Shown: one piece after another, positions 50,062-61,508 of the stretch
Layout: each line of letters starts with the position of its first letter
Numbering within the stretch: position 1 is the first letter of the stretch
Source: Williamsia muralis NBRC 105860
GTDB lineage: Bacteria > Actinomycetota > Actinomycetes > Mycobacteriales > Mycobacteriaceae
Assembly: GCF_001598915.1 (NCBI RefSeq)
Contig: NZ_BDAP01000005.1
Span: forward strand, 1 to 64,000
Length of the DNA stretch: 64,000 bases
Direction: 5' to 3'
Translations under genes and position numbers: made by a program
Notes under the pieces: model-generated
The model's input: only the letters and a program-made list of their open reading frames with translations
Database searches by the model: none
What the model was told of the DNA's origin: nothing

Positions 50062-51122
50062 AAGCGGTCCAGGACGGCGGCCGTGAACTCCTCGGTGGTG
50101 GCCGCCCCTCCGAGGTCAGGAGTACTGAGACCACCGGCGATCACGGACTCGACCGCATCGCGAATCGCGCCCGCCGCACCGGCCGCTGCGCCGTCCCCGG
50201 TTCGCGCGGCCTGCCAGTCCAGCAGCAGCGCCGCCGAGCCGATGATGCCCACCGGGTTGGCCAGGCCTCGTCCGGCGATGTCGGGGGCAGCCCCGTGCGC
50301 GGCCTGCGCCATCGCCTTGTCGGCCGAGCTGTTCACCGACGCGGCGGTACCGAGCGAACCGGCCAGCTCCGCGGCGAGGTCGGACAGGATGTCGCCGAAG
50401 AGGTTCTCGGTGACCACCACATCGAACTCGTGTCCTCGACGGACCAGGTGCGCAGCCATGGCATCGACATGTTGCTCGTCGACCTCGACCTCCGGGTACT
50501 GCCTGCCGACGTCACGGCACACGTCCCGGAACAATCCGGTTGTCATTGTCAGCACATTCGCCTTGTGCACGATGGTCACCCGTTTTCGACGGGTCATCGC
50601 GAGTTCAAACGCGGACACCGCAATTCGTGTCGACGCCTCTCGGGTGACCACCCCGACCGCCAACGCCACATCCGGTGTCGGCATGAACTCCCCCGTGCCC
50701 CGCGCCATGTTTCGGTCTGCGTACAGCCCTTCGCTGTTTTCGCGCACGATGATCAGATCCATCCGCGGGTTCACCGCCGGTATGCCCGAATAAGCCTTTG
50801 CCGGACGGATGTTGGCGAACAGGTCGAAGCGTTTGCGGATGACCGCGCCTGGCGTCAATCCGGTGCGGTGCTCCGGCGGATACCCCGCCGAATCGTGCGG
50901 CCCGAGTATCCACATCTCCAATTCGTCCAGGGCAGCCAGCGTTTTCTGCGGGATCGCATCCCCGTACGACTCGATGGCGGCGCGTCCGATGTCGAGCGGT
51001 ACCCACTCGACTGCGCGACCGGCGGCACCGACCGCCGCTTCCACGATCCGGGCCGCTGCAGGCACCACTTCCGGCCCGATTCCGTCGCCGTCGATCAGAC
51101 CGATCCGATACGGGTGTGTCAT
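50058..51122 (-). CDS. isocitrate/isopropylmalate-family dehydrogenase
   Basis: NAD(P)-dependent decarboxylating dehydrogenase, 354 residues from ATG 51122 (MTHPYRIGLIDGDGIG). Metal and substrate blocks: IVRENSEGLYADRN (about 120-133), VTIVHKANVL with catalytic Lys, and VVTENLFGDILSDLAAELAG. RENSEGLY is nearer to homoisocitrate and tartrate dehydrogenase-like members than to LeuB (RELTGGIY). The nearby cofactor region is ANPVGIIGSAALLL. Leucine synthesis is therefore unlikely to be its task. Divergent from a molybdoenzyme over only 43 nt. Confidence 0.88.
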   Translation of the reverse strand: MTHPYRIGLIDGDGIGPEVVPAAARIVEAAVGAAGRAVEWVPLDIGRAAIESYGDAIPQKTLAALDELEMWILGPHDSAGYPPEHRTGLTPGAVIRKRFDLFANIRPAKAYSGIPAVNPRMDLIIVRENSEGLYADRNMARGTGEFMPTPDVALAVGVVTREASTRIAVSAFELAMTRRKRVTIVHKANVLTMTTGLFRDVCRDVGRQYPEVEVDEQHVDAMAAHLVRRGHEFDVVVTENLFGDILSDLAAELAGSLGTAASVNSSADKAMAQAAHGAAPDIAGRGLANPVGIIGSAALLLDWQAARTGDGAAAGAAGAIRDAVESVIAGGLSTPDLGGAATTEEFTAAVLDRF

Positions 51123-51165
51123 GGCACCGATGCTCCCAGACCGGACTGCTGCGACACTTGGCCAC

Positions 51166-53460
51166 ATGCCGAACGAAGCACTGGGCAACAGCTCTCACTG
51201 GGGTTTGTTCACTGCATCCGTCGAATCCGACGGACTGCGTGTCATCCCGGACGCCGACGATCCCGACCCCTCGGCCCTGCTCGGCAACATCCCGGCATCA
51301 CTCGACACCCGTGCACGCATCCTGCATCCGTACGTCCGCCGCGGATGGCTGAACGACGGACCGGGTGCAGGCGCACGGGGCGACGACGAGTTCGTGGAGG
51401 TGACCTGGGACCACGCGCTCGACCTGGCCTCACGCGAATTGGAGCGTGTGCGTTCCACATTCGGCAACACTGCGATCTTCGGTGGCTCGTACGGCTGGGC
51501 CAGCGCGGGCCGCTTCCACCATGCACAGAGCCAACTGCACCGGTTCCTCAACTGCCTCGGCGGATATACCAGGTCACGGCACACGTACAGCCACGGAGCG
51601 TCCGAGACATTGCTCCCCCATGTGGTCGGCGGCCTGGAGCCGTTGTACGAGCCGACCACCTGGCAGGTGATGAGTGAACACACCGAGTTGTTCGTGTGTT
51701 TCGGCGGGATCCCCGCCAAGAACTTCCAGATCAACGCCGGCGGGGTCAGCAAACACATCGTCCGAGGTGCCATCGACGTCGCCCGTGACAACGGTGCCGA
51801 GTTCGTCTTGATCAGCCCGCTGGCGGACGACCTCGAATTACAACCGCGGGACCAGTGGATACCCGTCACCCCGGCGAGCGACACTGCCCTGATGCTGGCG
51901 TTGTGCTGGGTGCTTCTCGACGAGAAGCTGTGGGACAAAGAGTTTCTCGACGACCATTGCGCGGGTACCGAACGATTCGCCGACTACCTCTGCGGTCGGT
52001 CGGACGGCGTGGTCAAAGATGCACGCTGGGCAGCGCAGATCTGCGGTATCGACGCCGCGACCATCACGGCACTGGCGCGACGGATGGCGTCGTCGAGGAC
52101 CATGGTGACCACGTCGTGGTCGCTGCAGCGGGCGTCATTCGGCGAACAGCCCCTGTGGGCCTCCATCGCATTGGCCGCGTTCCTCGGTCAGATCGGACTG
52201 CCCGGTGGGGGTTTCGGGCACGGCTACGGCTCGACGGGAGGGATGGGCGCCGCCAAACTCCCGTACGACCTGCCCACGTTTCGTCAGGGCTACAACCCGG
52301 TGCGTGAGTTCATCCCGGTCGCCCGCATCGCAGACATGCTGTTGCACCCCGGTGAGAGCTACGAATTCAACGGCACGACCATGAACTACCCGGACACCCG
52401 CCTGATCTATTGGGCCGGCGGCAACCCGTTCCACCATCACCAAGATCTCGGGCGCCTCCGACGCGCGTTCGGGCGACCCGAGACCGTCATCGTGCACGAA
52501 CCGTTCTGGACGGCGACCGCACGCCACGCCGACATCGTGTTCCCGGTGACCACCACACTCGAACGCAACGACATCGGCTGCGGGCGTTTCGACGAGGCGA
52601 TGGTTGCCATGCGACAGATCACCTCTCCCGTCGGTGAGTCGATGAACGACTACGACGTCTTCTCCCACCTGAGCAAACGACTCGGAGTCCACGAAGAGTT
52701 CACCGAGAATCTGGACGAACTCGGCTGGCTGGAGAAGATGTACGAGCGGTGGCGTGCGGTGACTCCCGACCAGTACCGGCCCCGAGAAGACTTCGTGCAG
52801 TTCTGGGAAAAGGGCCGGCTCGATCTTCGCGGCGCGATGGCCGGCCACGTGATGTACCAGGACTTCCGCAACGACCCCATCGCCCACCCGTTGGCGACCC
52901 CGAGCGGCCTGATCGAGATCGTCTCGGACACCATCGACGACTTCGGGTACGACGACTGTCCGCCGCATCCGGCGTGGCTTTCGCCGCACGAAGTGGCCGG
53001 GCTCGGCTCGGGTCGGTACCCGTTGTGTCTTGTCGCCAACAACCCGAAGACGAGGCTGCACAGCCAGCTCGACCACGGCGCGTACAGCGCGGCCTCGAAA
53101 GTGCAGGGGCGAGAACCGATTCGCCTCCACCCCGACGATGCCGCAGCGCGCTCGATCAACGAAGGCGATGTTGTGCTGGTCCGCAGCGAGACTGCGCAGA
53201 TGCTGGCCGGAGCGGTGCTCGATGACAACGTTGCACGGCATGTCGCACAGATTTCCACGGGAGCCTGGTACGACTACAGCGCACCGAACGTCGCCGACTG
53301 CGTGCACGGTAATCCGAACGTGCTCGCTCCTGACGTGGGCACCTCACGGCTCGCGCAGGGCTCGACCGGACAATTGGTGAGGGTCCAGATCGAGAGATAC
53401 GACGGCGACCGTGCACCTGTTGTCGTGCATGACCATCTCGCGTGGTCGAGGCAGCAATGA
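51166..53460 (+). CDS. cytoplasmic molybdopterin oxidoreductase, BisC/TorA/DMSO-reductase type
   Basis: A 764-residue molybdoenzyme of the DMSO reductase family, type with Ser as Mo ligand: SYGWASAGRFHHAQSQLHRF (about residues 107-126). Other blocks: RSRHTYSHGASE, GLPGGGFGHGYGS, YWAGGNPFHHHQDL, and the C-terminal NNPKTRLHSQLDHG with IRLHPDDAAARSINEGDVV. No N-terminal 4Fe-4S site and no twin-arginine signal, so it is probably cytoplasmic like biotin sulfoxide reductase BisC. Substrate: probably an S- or N-oxide. The start is set by the first conserved residues (SSHWGLFTA). Confidence 0.88.
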   Translation: MPNEALGNSSHWGLFTASVESDGLRVIPDADDPDPSALLGNIPASLDTRARILHPYVRRGWLNDGPGAGARGDDEFVEVTWDHALDLASRELERVRSTFGNTAIFGGSYGWASAGRFHHAQSQLHRFLNCLGGYTRSRHTYSHGASETLLPHVVGGLEPLYEPTTWQVMSEHTELFVCFGGIPAKNFQINAGGVSKHIVRGAIDVARDNGAEFVLISPLADDLELQPRDQWIPVTPASDTALMLALCWVLLDEKLWDKEFLDDHCAGTERFADYLCGRSDGVVKDARWAAQICGIDAATITALARRMASSRTMVTTSWSLQRASFGEQPLWASIALAAFLGQIGLPGGGFGHGYGSTGGMGAAKLPYDLPTFRQGYNPVREFIPVARIADMLLHPGESYEFNGTTMNYPDTRLIYWAGGNPFHHHQDLGRLRRAFGRPETVIVHEPFWTATARHADIVFPVTTTLERNDIGCGRFDEAMVAMRQITSPVGESMNDYDVFSHLSKRLGVHEEFTENLDELGWLEKMYERWRAVTPDQYRPREDFVQFWEKGRLDLRGAMAGHVMYQDFRNDPIAHPLATPSGLIEIVSDTIDDFGYDDCPPHPAWLSPHEVAGLGSGRYPLCLVANNPKTRLHSQLDHGAYSAASKVQGREPIRLHPDDAAARSINEGDVVLVRSETAQMLAGAVLDDNVARHVAQISTGAWYDYSAPNVADCVHGNPNVLAPDVGTSRLAQGSTGQLVRVQIERYDGDRAPVVVHDHLAWSRQQ

Positions 53461-53539
53461 CGCGGAGACAATTCACACGTCGGGCCGTTCCTGTTGCGCC
53501 GCTCAGCTTTTGGACAAAATTCGGACGAGGTGAGCACTG

Positions 53540-54073
53540 ATGGCGCATTCGATAGAGCTCATATTCGACGAGAACACCGACACCGCCATCGGTGAACAGT
53601 GGGCCGCGCTGACCGAAGCAGGTCTTCCCAGTCAGGGCAACATCCGGTCGACGTCCAATCGGCCGCACGTCACCCTTGTCGCCGCGGAGTCGATCGACCC
53701 CGCCATCGACTCGACTCTCGTGGCGATGACGGACGTGGTGGGGATGTCCGTAGACATCGGCGCCCTGCTGATCTTCAGGGGGCGACGCGCCACTGCGGCG
53801 CGTCTCGTGGTGCCGTCACTGCCGTTGTTGCACCTGCATGCCGCCGTCTATCGCGCGGCCGCCTTGCACGTGACGGGTGAACCTCTGCAGCATGTGACGC
53901 CGGGGAGTTGGACCCCACACGTGACGCTCGCGCGTCGACTCGACCATGGGCAGATCGCCGAGGTCGCTGCGGCGCTCAACAATTCGCCCGATACCTTCAC
54001 CGCCACCGTGGCCGGGTTGCGACGGTGGAACGGCGACAGCCGCGAGGAGTTCCACCTACTCCCCAGAGTCTGA
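53540..54073 (+). CDS. 2'-5' RNA ligase-superfamily (2H phosphoesterase) protein
   Basis: 177 residues with the two HxT motifs that define 2H phosphoesterases: RPHVTL (about 41-46) and TPHVTLA (about 122-128). The halves are similar in shape. Family members cut or join 2',5' or 2',3'-cyclic phosphates in RNA; the role in actinobacteria is unknown. It begins 79 nt after the molybdoenzyme gene on the same strand. Confidence 0.85.
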   Translation: MAHSIELIFDENTDTAIGEQWAALTEAGLPSQGNIRSTSNRPHVTLVAAESIDPAIDSTLVAMTDVVGMSVDIGALLIFRGRRATAARLVVPSLPLLHLHAAVYRAAALHVTGEPLQHVTPGSWTPHVTLARRLDHGQIAEVAAALNNSPDTFTATVAGLRRWNGDSREEFHLLPRV

Positions 54074-54096
54074 GTGGCGGCCGCCGCGCACGCAGG

Positions 54097-55469
54097 TCAG
54101 TGCGCGACGAGCCTGGCGATCGCACTCAACGGCAACGGCAGCCACGAAGGCCGGTGCCGCGCCTCGTACACCGCTTCGTACACGGCCTTGTCCAGTTCGT
54201 ACGCCCGCAACAGCGCTGACGAAGCGCGCGGATCTGTCCCGGTGACCGCTGCGTAGCCGTCACAGAATGCCGACGAGTTCCGTTCGACCCACTCACTGGC
54301 ACGGAACTCACGCTGGTGAGTTCGATTGGGCGACTTCTCTCCCAGCAGGTGGTGTCCTGCGTAGTCGAACGACCGCAGCATTCCCGCAACATCGCGTAGC
54401 GGGCTGTCGGGTTTACGACGATCCGCAACCGACTTCACCGGCTCGCCCTCGAAGTCGATGAGCAGCCACTTCCAGGGCGTCCGCAAGACCTGGCCGAGAT
54501 GGAGGTCACCGTGGACCCGCTGGATCGTGGTCGGGCCGGCCTGTGCGGCCTCGTCGTACACGCGGAGCACGCCATCGCGGTACTCGGCGATGTCGGGGAT
54601 GGCTTCGGCGGCCGCATCGAGCCGAGCGCGCATCTCATCGATCGCGAGGTCGGAAGCCTGGCGCTCTTCGGTGCCGAGACTCGCTGCGAGGTCGGCGTGT
54701 ACGTGTGCCACCGCGGCACCGAGACGTTCTGCGTCACCCGCGAAGTCGCTGCCGAGTTCCGCTGCGTGCAGATCGGCTTCGGCGAAGAGATCCCGCACAC
54801 TGACCAGCGCCATACTCCAGCCGTCGGCGGCGTTCTCGACGAATTCTTGAGCCATGCCCAACGTCGTGGTCTCGCCGTCGATCTCGGTTTCGACCCAGCC
54901 ACGCAGAGCGGCGACGTGCTCACACCCCACCTCGCTGAGCGCCCGATGGAGTTCCACATCGGGATTGATCCCGACTTCAACCTGGCGAAAGGCCTTGAAC
55001 AGCAGGGACTCTCCGTACACCACCGACGTGTTCGACTGTTCCACACCCAGACTTCGGCCCGTATCTGCGAGGTCGATGGTGACGTCGGGCAGCGTCCGGA
55101 ACGCCAGCGGGCCGAGGTCTTCCTGACCGGCCAGCGCGGTGAGGTACCGGGCGAGGATCTCCGGGTCGTGCAGTCCGTCGTACCCCGCAGCGACATCCGA
55201 CGGTGGTTCGGGTAGCGACCAGGTCAGCAGTGGGTCGGACAAATGTGTCCGGAACCCGAGGGGGATTTGATAACGCTGCTGCGGACCCGCATCGAAATCT
55301 ACTTCGACCAGTACGTGCTCGGCGGCGAAACCCTCCTCGTCGAGGAGTGGAACGCGCATCACCACCCGGACCTGGGCGATCGTTCGGTTCTTGCCGGAGA
55401 ACCAGCGCTGACTCGGCAACCAGCTCCGGAGATCGACGGCGAGCTGTTCATCGCTGGGTACGGGAGTGG

Positions 55470-55473
<4 letters not shown>
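54097..55473 (-). CDS. mak: maltokinase
   Basis: ATP-dependent maltokinase of the GlgE pathway: maltose to maltose 1-phosphate, which GlgE uses for alpha-glucan synthesis. The 458 residues include the catalytic [13 protein letters not shown] (about 314-326) and LLIDFEGEP (metal-binding DFEG) of aminoglycoside-phosphotransferase-like kinases. The N-terminal [10 protein letters not shown] is typical of Mak (M. tuberculosis Rv0127). It overlaps treS by 4 nt. Confidence 0.95.
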
Positions 55474-57332
<1,859 letters not shown>

Positions 57333-57528
57333 GCACACCTCGTCGATCGGCTCGGCGGTTGACGTGACCAACCCTACGTGTTGAACGCAGTGTTGGTTCG
57401 GGTCGCACATACCCGGATTCCGCCGAAGCCACACATCCGCTACCGCAAAGCCGATATGCGCTGGCCGACGGCCGCTCCGGGCGGCTACTCACCCGGCAAA
57501 CACCGACCTCAAGCCGAACACCAATGTC
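57333..57528 (-). other. intergenic between sdhB and treS
   Basis: The 196 nt presumably carry the treS promoter on the minus strand. No convincing -35/-10 pair is seen; GC-rich CGGCCGCTCCGGGCGGC (about 57465-57481) may be a weak terminator stem for the sdh operon. No coding evidence. Confidence 0.35.
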
Positions 57529-58275
57529 TCAGCGCCGAAAAAGCTTGTTACCCAACCACACCAGCGGATCGTATTTGCGGTCCACAACGCGTTCCTTCAT
57601 CGGGATCAGCGCATTGTCGGTGATCTTGATGTGCTCCGGGCATACTTCCGAACAACACTTGGTGATGTTGCACAGCCCCAGTCCGTGCTCGGCCTGCGCC
57701 GAATCGCGACGTTCGGCGACGTCGAGCGGGTGCATGTCCAGTTCGGCGATCCTCATCAGATAGCGGGGGCCGGCGAACTGCTCCTTGTTCTCCTCGTGAT
57801 CGCGGACCACGTGGCAGGTGTCCTGGCAGAGGAAACACTCGATGCACTTGCGGAACTCCTGAGAGCGCTCGACGTCCACCTGCTTCATCCGGTACTCCCC
57901 AGCCTTGAGGCCCGGCGGCGGCGTGAACGAAGGGATCTCACGGGCCTTCTGGTAGTTGAACGACACGTCGGTGACGAGGTCCCGGATCACCGGGAACGTG
58001 CGCAACGGGGTGACGGTGATGACGTCCGCTTCGGTGAAGGTCGACATCCTGGTCATGCACAACAGCTTTGGCCGACCGTTCACCTCAGCCGAGCACGAGC
58101 CACACTTGCCTGCCTTGCAATTCCAGCGCACCGCCAGATCGGGCGTCTGGGTGGCCTGGAGCCGGTGGATGATGTCGAGCACCACCTCGCCCTCGTTCAC
58201 GTTGACGGTGAAGTCCTGCAGCTCACCGCCCTCGATGTCCCCCCGCCAGATCCGGAAGTTGGCGTCATACCCCAT
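57529..58275 (-). CDS. sdhB: succinate dehydrogenase iron-sulfur subunit (Sdh1 type)
   Basis: 248-residue electron-transfer subunit. [2Fe-2S] cysteines in CKAGKCGSCS (about 54-63) with a later LLC; the [4Fe-4S] and [3Fe-4S] ligands are in CIECFLCQDTCH and CNITKCCSEVCPEHI. It corresponds to M. tuberculosis Rv0247c. It lies 36 nt after sdhA. Confidence 0.95.
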   Translation of the reverse strand: MGYDANFRIWRGDIEGGELQDFTVNVNEGEVVLDIIHRLQATQTPDLAVRWNCKAGKCGSCSAEVNGRPKLLCMTRMSTFTEADVITVTPLRTFPVIRDLVTDVSFNYQKAREIPSFTPPPGLKAGEYRMKQVDVERSQEFRKCIECFLCQDTCHVVRDHEENKEQFAGPRYLMRIAELDMHPLDVAERRDSAQAEHGLGLCNITKCCSEVCPEHIKITDNALIPMKERVVDRKYDPLVWLGNKLFRR

Positions 58276-58311
58276 GTCGAATCTCCTGCCTCGTCGGAGC
58301 TGAGTGCACGG

Positions 58312-60234
58312 TCATGCCCCGGCGCCGGCATTCGGATGCCCCGAGATCTCGTCGGCCGTGTAGTACTTCTCGATCTCGTCGAAGTCGAAGAGTTCGAGTA
58401 GTTCTGGCCGAATCTGGGTCTGTTCCTTCTTGCGGACCGAGACCTCCGGAACCGGATCGTCGCCTGACCCGTCGGCCGTACAGACCAGCAGTGTGTTGCG
58501 CCAGGCCGAGTCCATCCCCGGGTAGTCGTCGCGGGTATGGCCGCCGCGGCTCTCGGTACGCATCAACGCGGCCTTCGCCACGCATTCGCAGACGATCAGC
58601 ATGTTGCGCAGGTCGACCGCCAGATGCCACCCAGGATTGAACTGGCGGTGACCCTCCACCTGCATCCCGGACAGCCGACCGCGGATCTCGCCGAGGACTT
58701 CGATGGCCTGCTCGACCTCGTCGGCCTTGCGAATGATGCCGACCAGGTCGTTCATCGCCTGCTGGAGGTCGGTCTGCAGCGTGTACGGATTCTCGGGCTT
58801 GCCCTCGGCGGGCGGATCAAAAGGCGCGAGGGCGAATTTGGCTGCCCGGTCGATGTCGTCGTCGGACACCTTCGGGTGTGACTCGAGCGACTCCACGTAC
58901 GCCGCGGCCCCGAGTCCGGCCCGACGCCCGAACACGAGGAGATCGGACAACGAGTTGCCGCCGAGTCGATTCGACCCGTGCATCCCTCCCGAGCACTCAC
59001 CTGCCGCGAACAGACCCGGAACCGCGGCCGCACCGGTATCGGGGTCCACCTCGATACCGCCCATCACGTAATGACACGTGGGGCCCACTTCCATCGGCTC
59101 GGCGGTGATGTCCACGTCGGCCAGTTCCTTGAACTGATGATGCATCGACGGCAGCCGCCGGATGATCTCGTCTGCCGGCATCCGCGAGGCGATGTCGAGG
59201 AACACCCCTCCGTGTGGCGTGCCGCGCCCGGCCTTGACCTCTTCATTGATGGCCCGGGCGACTTCGTCTCGTGGCAAGAGGTCGGGAGTCCTGCGGGCAC
59301 TGTCGTTGTCGGCCAGCCACTCGTCGGCCTCTTCCTCGGTCTCGGCGTACTGGCCCTTGAACACCGGCGGGATGTAGTCGAACATGAACCGCTTGCCGTC
59401 GGTGTTCTTGAGAACACCGCCATCGCCGCGCACACCCTCGGTCACCAGGATTCCCTTGACGCTGGGAGGCCAGACCATCCCCGTCGGGTGGAACTGGATG
59501 AACTCCATGTTGATCAAGCTCGCGCCTGCCCGCAGTGCCAGGGCATGCCCGTCACCGGTGTACTCCCATGAATTGGAGGTGACCTTGAACGACTTCCCGA
59601 TCCCGCCGGTGGCCAGCACCACCGCCGGCGACTCGAACAGGATGAACCTGCCCGACTCGCGCCAGTACCCGAACGCCCCCGATATGGCGTCGCCGTCCTT
59701 GAGCAGTTCGGTGATCGTGCACTCGGCGAACACTTTGATACGAGACTCGTAGTCGCCGGTGGCCGCGAAGTCTTCCTGCTGCAGGGAGACGATCTTCTGC
59801 TGCATGGTGCGGATCAGCTCCAGCCCCGTGCGGTCGCCGACATGCGCCAGACGGGGATAGGTATGCCCTCCGAAGTTGCGCTGGGAGATCCGGCCGTCCT
59901 CGGTCCGGTCGAACAGCGCACCGTAGGTCTCCAGTTCCCAGACCCGGTCCGGCGCCTCTTTGGCGTGCAACTCGGCCATCCGCCAGTTGTTGAGGAACTT
60001 GCCCCCGCGCATGGTGTCCTTGAAGTGCGTCTGCCAGTTGTCCTTCGAGTTGGCGTTACCCATCGATGCCGCGCAACCGCCTTCGGCCATCACGGTGTGC
60101 GCCTTGCCGAACAGCGATTTGCAGACCACCGCCACCGAATGGCCTCGTTCTCGGGCCTCGATGACCGCACGCAGGCCTGCGCCACCGGCGCCGATGACCA
60201 CGACGTCGTACTGATGGCGTTCTGTTTCGGTCAT
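58312..60234 (-). CDS. sdhA: succinate dehydrogenase flavoprotein subunit (Sdh1 type)
   Basis: 640-residue catalytic subunit. Dinucleotide motif VVIGAGGAGLRAVIEA (about 11-26), covalent FAD His in RNFGGHTYPR (about residue 120), substrate-site HPTGMV and TEGVRGDGG, and HGSNRLGGNSLSDLLVFGRRAG. It corresponds to Rv0248c. It follows sdhC by 76 nt. Confidence 0.97.
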   Translation of the reverse strand: MTETERHQYDVVVIGAGGAGLRAVIEARERGHSVAVVCKSLFGKAHTVMAEGGCAASMGNANSKDNWQTHFKDTMRGGKFLNNWRMAELHAKEAPDRVWELETYGALFDRTEDGRISQRNFGGHTYPRLAHVGDRTGLELIRTMQQKIVSLQQEDFAATGDYESRIKVFAECTITELLKDGDAISGAFGYWRESGRFILFESPAVVLATGGIGKSFKVTSNSWEYTGDGHALALRAGASLINMEFIQFHPTGMVWPPSVKGILVTEGVRGDGGVLKNTDGKRFMFDYIPPVFKGQYAETEEEADEWLADNDSARRTPDLLPRDEVARAINEEVKAGRGTPHGGVFLDIASRMPADEIIRRLPSMHHQFKELADVDITAEPMEVGPTCHYVMGGIEVDPDTGAAAVPGLFAAGECSGGMHGSNRLGGNSLSDLLVFGRRAGLGAAAYVESLESHPKVSDDDIDRAAKFALAPFDPPAEGKPENPYTLQTDLQQAMNDLVGIIRKADEVEQAIEVLGEIRGRLSGMQVEGHRQFNPGWHLAVDLRNMLIVCECVAKAALMRTESRGGHTRDDYPGMDSAWRNTLLVCTADGSGDDPVPEVSVRKKEQTQIRPELLELFDFDEIEKYYTADEISGHPNAGAGA

Positions 60235-60310
60235 CTACAGCTGACTCCTCCGGGCTGACGACAGGGACATATGTGGATCGATCGCTCGAAAGGTGCTGCG
60301 TGGCAAGGGA

Positions 60311-61135
60311 TCAACCCACGAAACGCAGATCGGAGATCGTGCCACTGGCAACGAGCATCACGTAGAAATCGGTGAGGACAAGCGTGCCGAGCGTGATCCA
60401 GGCGAACTGCATGTGCCGGGTGTTGAGCTTGGACACCTGTGTCCACACCCGGTATCGGATGGGATGGGCGGAAAAGTGTTTGAGGCGGCCACCGGTGACA
60501 TGCCGGCAGGAATGGCACGAGATCGTGTAGATCCAGAGCAGAACCACGTTGACGATCAGGATCACGTTGCCGAGACCGAAACCGAAACCCCCACCTTTGC
60601 CATGGAATGCCGTGAGAGCGTCGTAGGTGTTGATCACCGACACGATGACCGCCGCGTAGAAGAAATACCGATGCGCGTTCTGGATGATCAGCGGAAGCCG
60701 CGTCTCCCCCGTGTAGCGACTGTGTGGCTCGGCAACCGCGCACGCGGGCGGCGAGAACCAGATCGAGCGGTAGTAGGCCTTGCGGTAGTAGTAGCAGGTC
60801 AATCGGAAACCGAGCAGGAACGGCAACACCACGAACCCGAGCGGAATCCAGATGGGTAGTTCAGGGAACGGGGTGCCGAAGTGACTCGAACCGGGCACGC
60901 ACGACTCGCTGAGACAGGGTGAATAGAACGGCGTGAGGTAGTGATAGTCCTCGACCCAGTACGCACTGCGGACGAACGACCGCACCGTGGCGTAGATGAT
61001 GAACGCGAAGAGTCCCAGCACCGTCAGCAGGGGCGGAACCCACCACCGGTCCTCGCGGAGGGTGCGCACCAAGATGCGTGCCCGACCCGGCGAAAAGACT
61101 CCCGTTGTGCCCCGCTCAGTCGCGGGGGCGCTCAC
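60311..61135 (-). CDS. sdhC: succinate dehydrogenase membrane anchor (Sdh1 SdhC)
   Basis: 274-residue membrane protein with five hydrophobic segments, starting near residues 36-54 (LLTVLGLFAFIIYATV). It corresponds to Rv0249c. The motif SCHSCRH near residues 207-213 offers two Cys and two His in a membrane-facing loop. The M. smegmatis Sdh1 structure was reported to hold a membrane-embedded Rieske-type cluster, and this motif is a good candidate for the ligands (inference). It overlaps the upstream small gene by 4 nt. Confidence 0.92.
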   Translation of the reverse strand: MSAPATERGTTGVFSPGRARILVRTLREDRWWVPPLLTVLGLFAFIIYATVRSFVRSAYWVEDYHYLTPFYSPCLSESCVPGSSHFGTPFPELPIWIPLGFVVLPFLLGFRLTCYYYRKAYYRSIWFSPPACAVAEPHSRYTGETRLPLIIQNAHRYFFYAAVIVSVINTYDALTAFHGKGGGFGFGLGNVILIVNVVLLWIYTISCHSCRHVTGGRLKHFSAHPIRYRVWTQVSKLNTRHMQFAWITLGTLVLTDFYVMLVASGTISDLRFVG

Positions 61136-61425
61136 ATCGTCCGCTCACGCGAGTGGAAACCCAGCCCTTCGTCTTGTGCGCCCAGCCATGCCGACTCGTC
61201 GGACTTGCTGTCGGGTACGTACACCACGTCGGACTTGTTGACCGGTGGTCGCAGCATGCGCGGGGGCGACTGCTCGAAATCGTGCAGGTCGATCTCGAGC
61301 CGGTCGAGATCATTGGTCAGTCGGCGCACCGCGTCGGCGTCCCCGTACTGCAATTTCAGCGCGACGATGTGGTGCCGCAGAGCTCCGATGCTGTGATGGA
61401 GTTCGTTCATACCGGCTGATGCCAT
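61132..61425 (-). CDS. small Sdh1-operon protein (Rv0250c type)
   Basis: 97-residue first cistron of the Sdh1 operon. It has a helical first half (MNELHHSIGALRHHIVALKLQYGD, DAVRRLTNDLDRLEIDLHDF) and no membrane segment. The ATG at 61425 is preferred to that at 61431 because GGAGG stands 7 nt from the former but only 1 nt from the latter. The conserved place before sdhC in mycobacteria (Rv0250c) suggests a subunit or assembly role; this is not shown. Confidence 0.8.
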   Translation of the reverse strand: MASAGMNELHHSIGALRHHIVALKLQYGDADAVRRLTNDLDRLEIDLHDFEQSPPRMLRPPVNKSDVVYVPDSKSDESAWLGAQDEGLGFHSRERTM

Positions 61426-61431
61426 GTCCAT

Positions 61432-61508
61432 ACCTCCAAGCGATGTGTGACTTCAACCACACTACTGGGGGTACCGCTGGATTCTCGGCTTTTTCCCAAT
61501 GTGTCCGG
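61432..61508 (-). promoter_or_regulatory. Sdh1 operon promoter region
   Basis: Contains the inverted repeat GTGTG-N9-CACAC (61456-61474) immediately upstream of the Shine-Dalgarno site. A TAGTGT sequence on the minus strand overlaps its left arm and may be a -10. The repeat may be an operator; its binding protein is unknown. Confidence 0.35.

Noticed and set aside
49317-51677. A 786-codon plus-strand frame across methyltransferase, dehydrogenase and molybdoenzyme genes
   Set aside because: Out of frame with all three well-supported genes; Arg-rich and without motifs.
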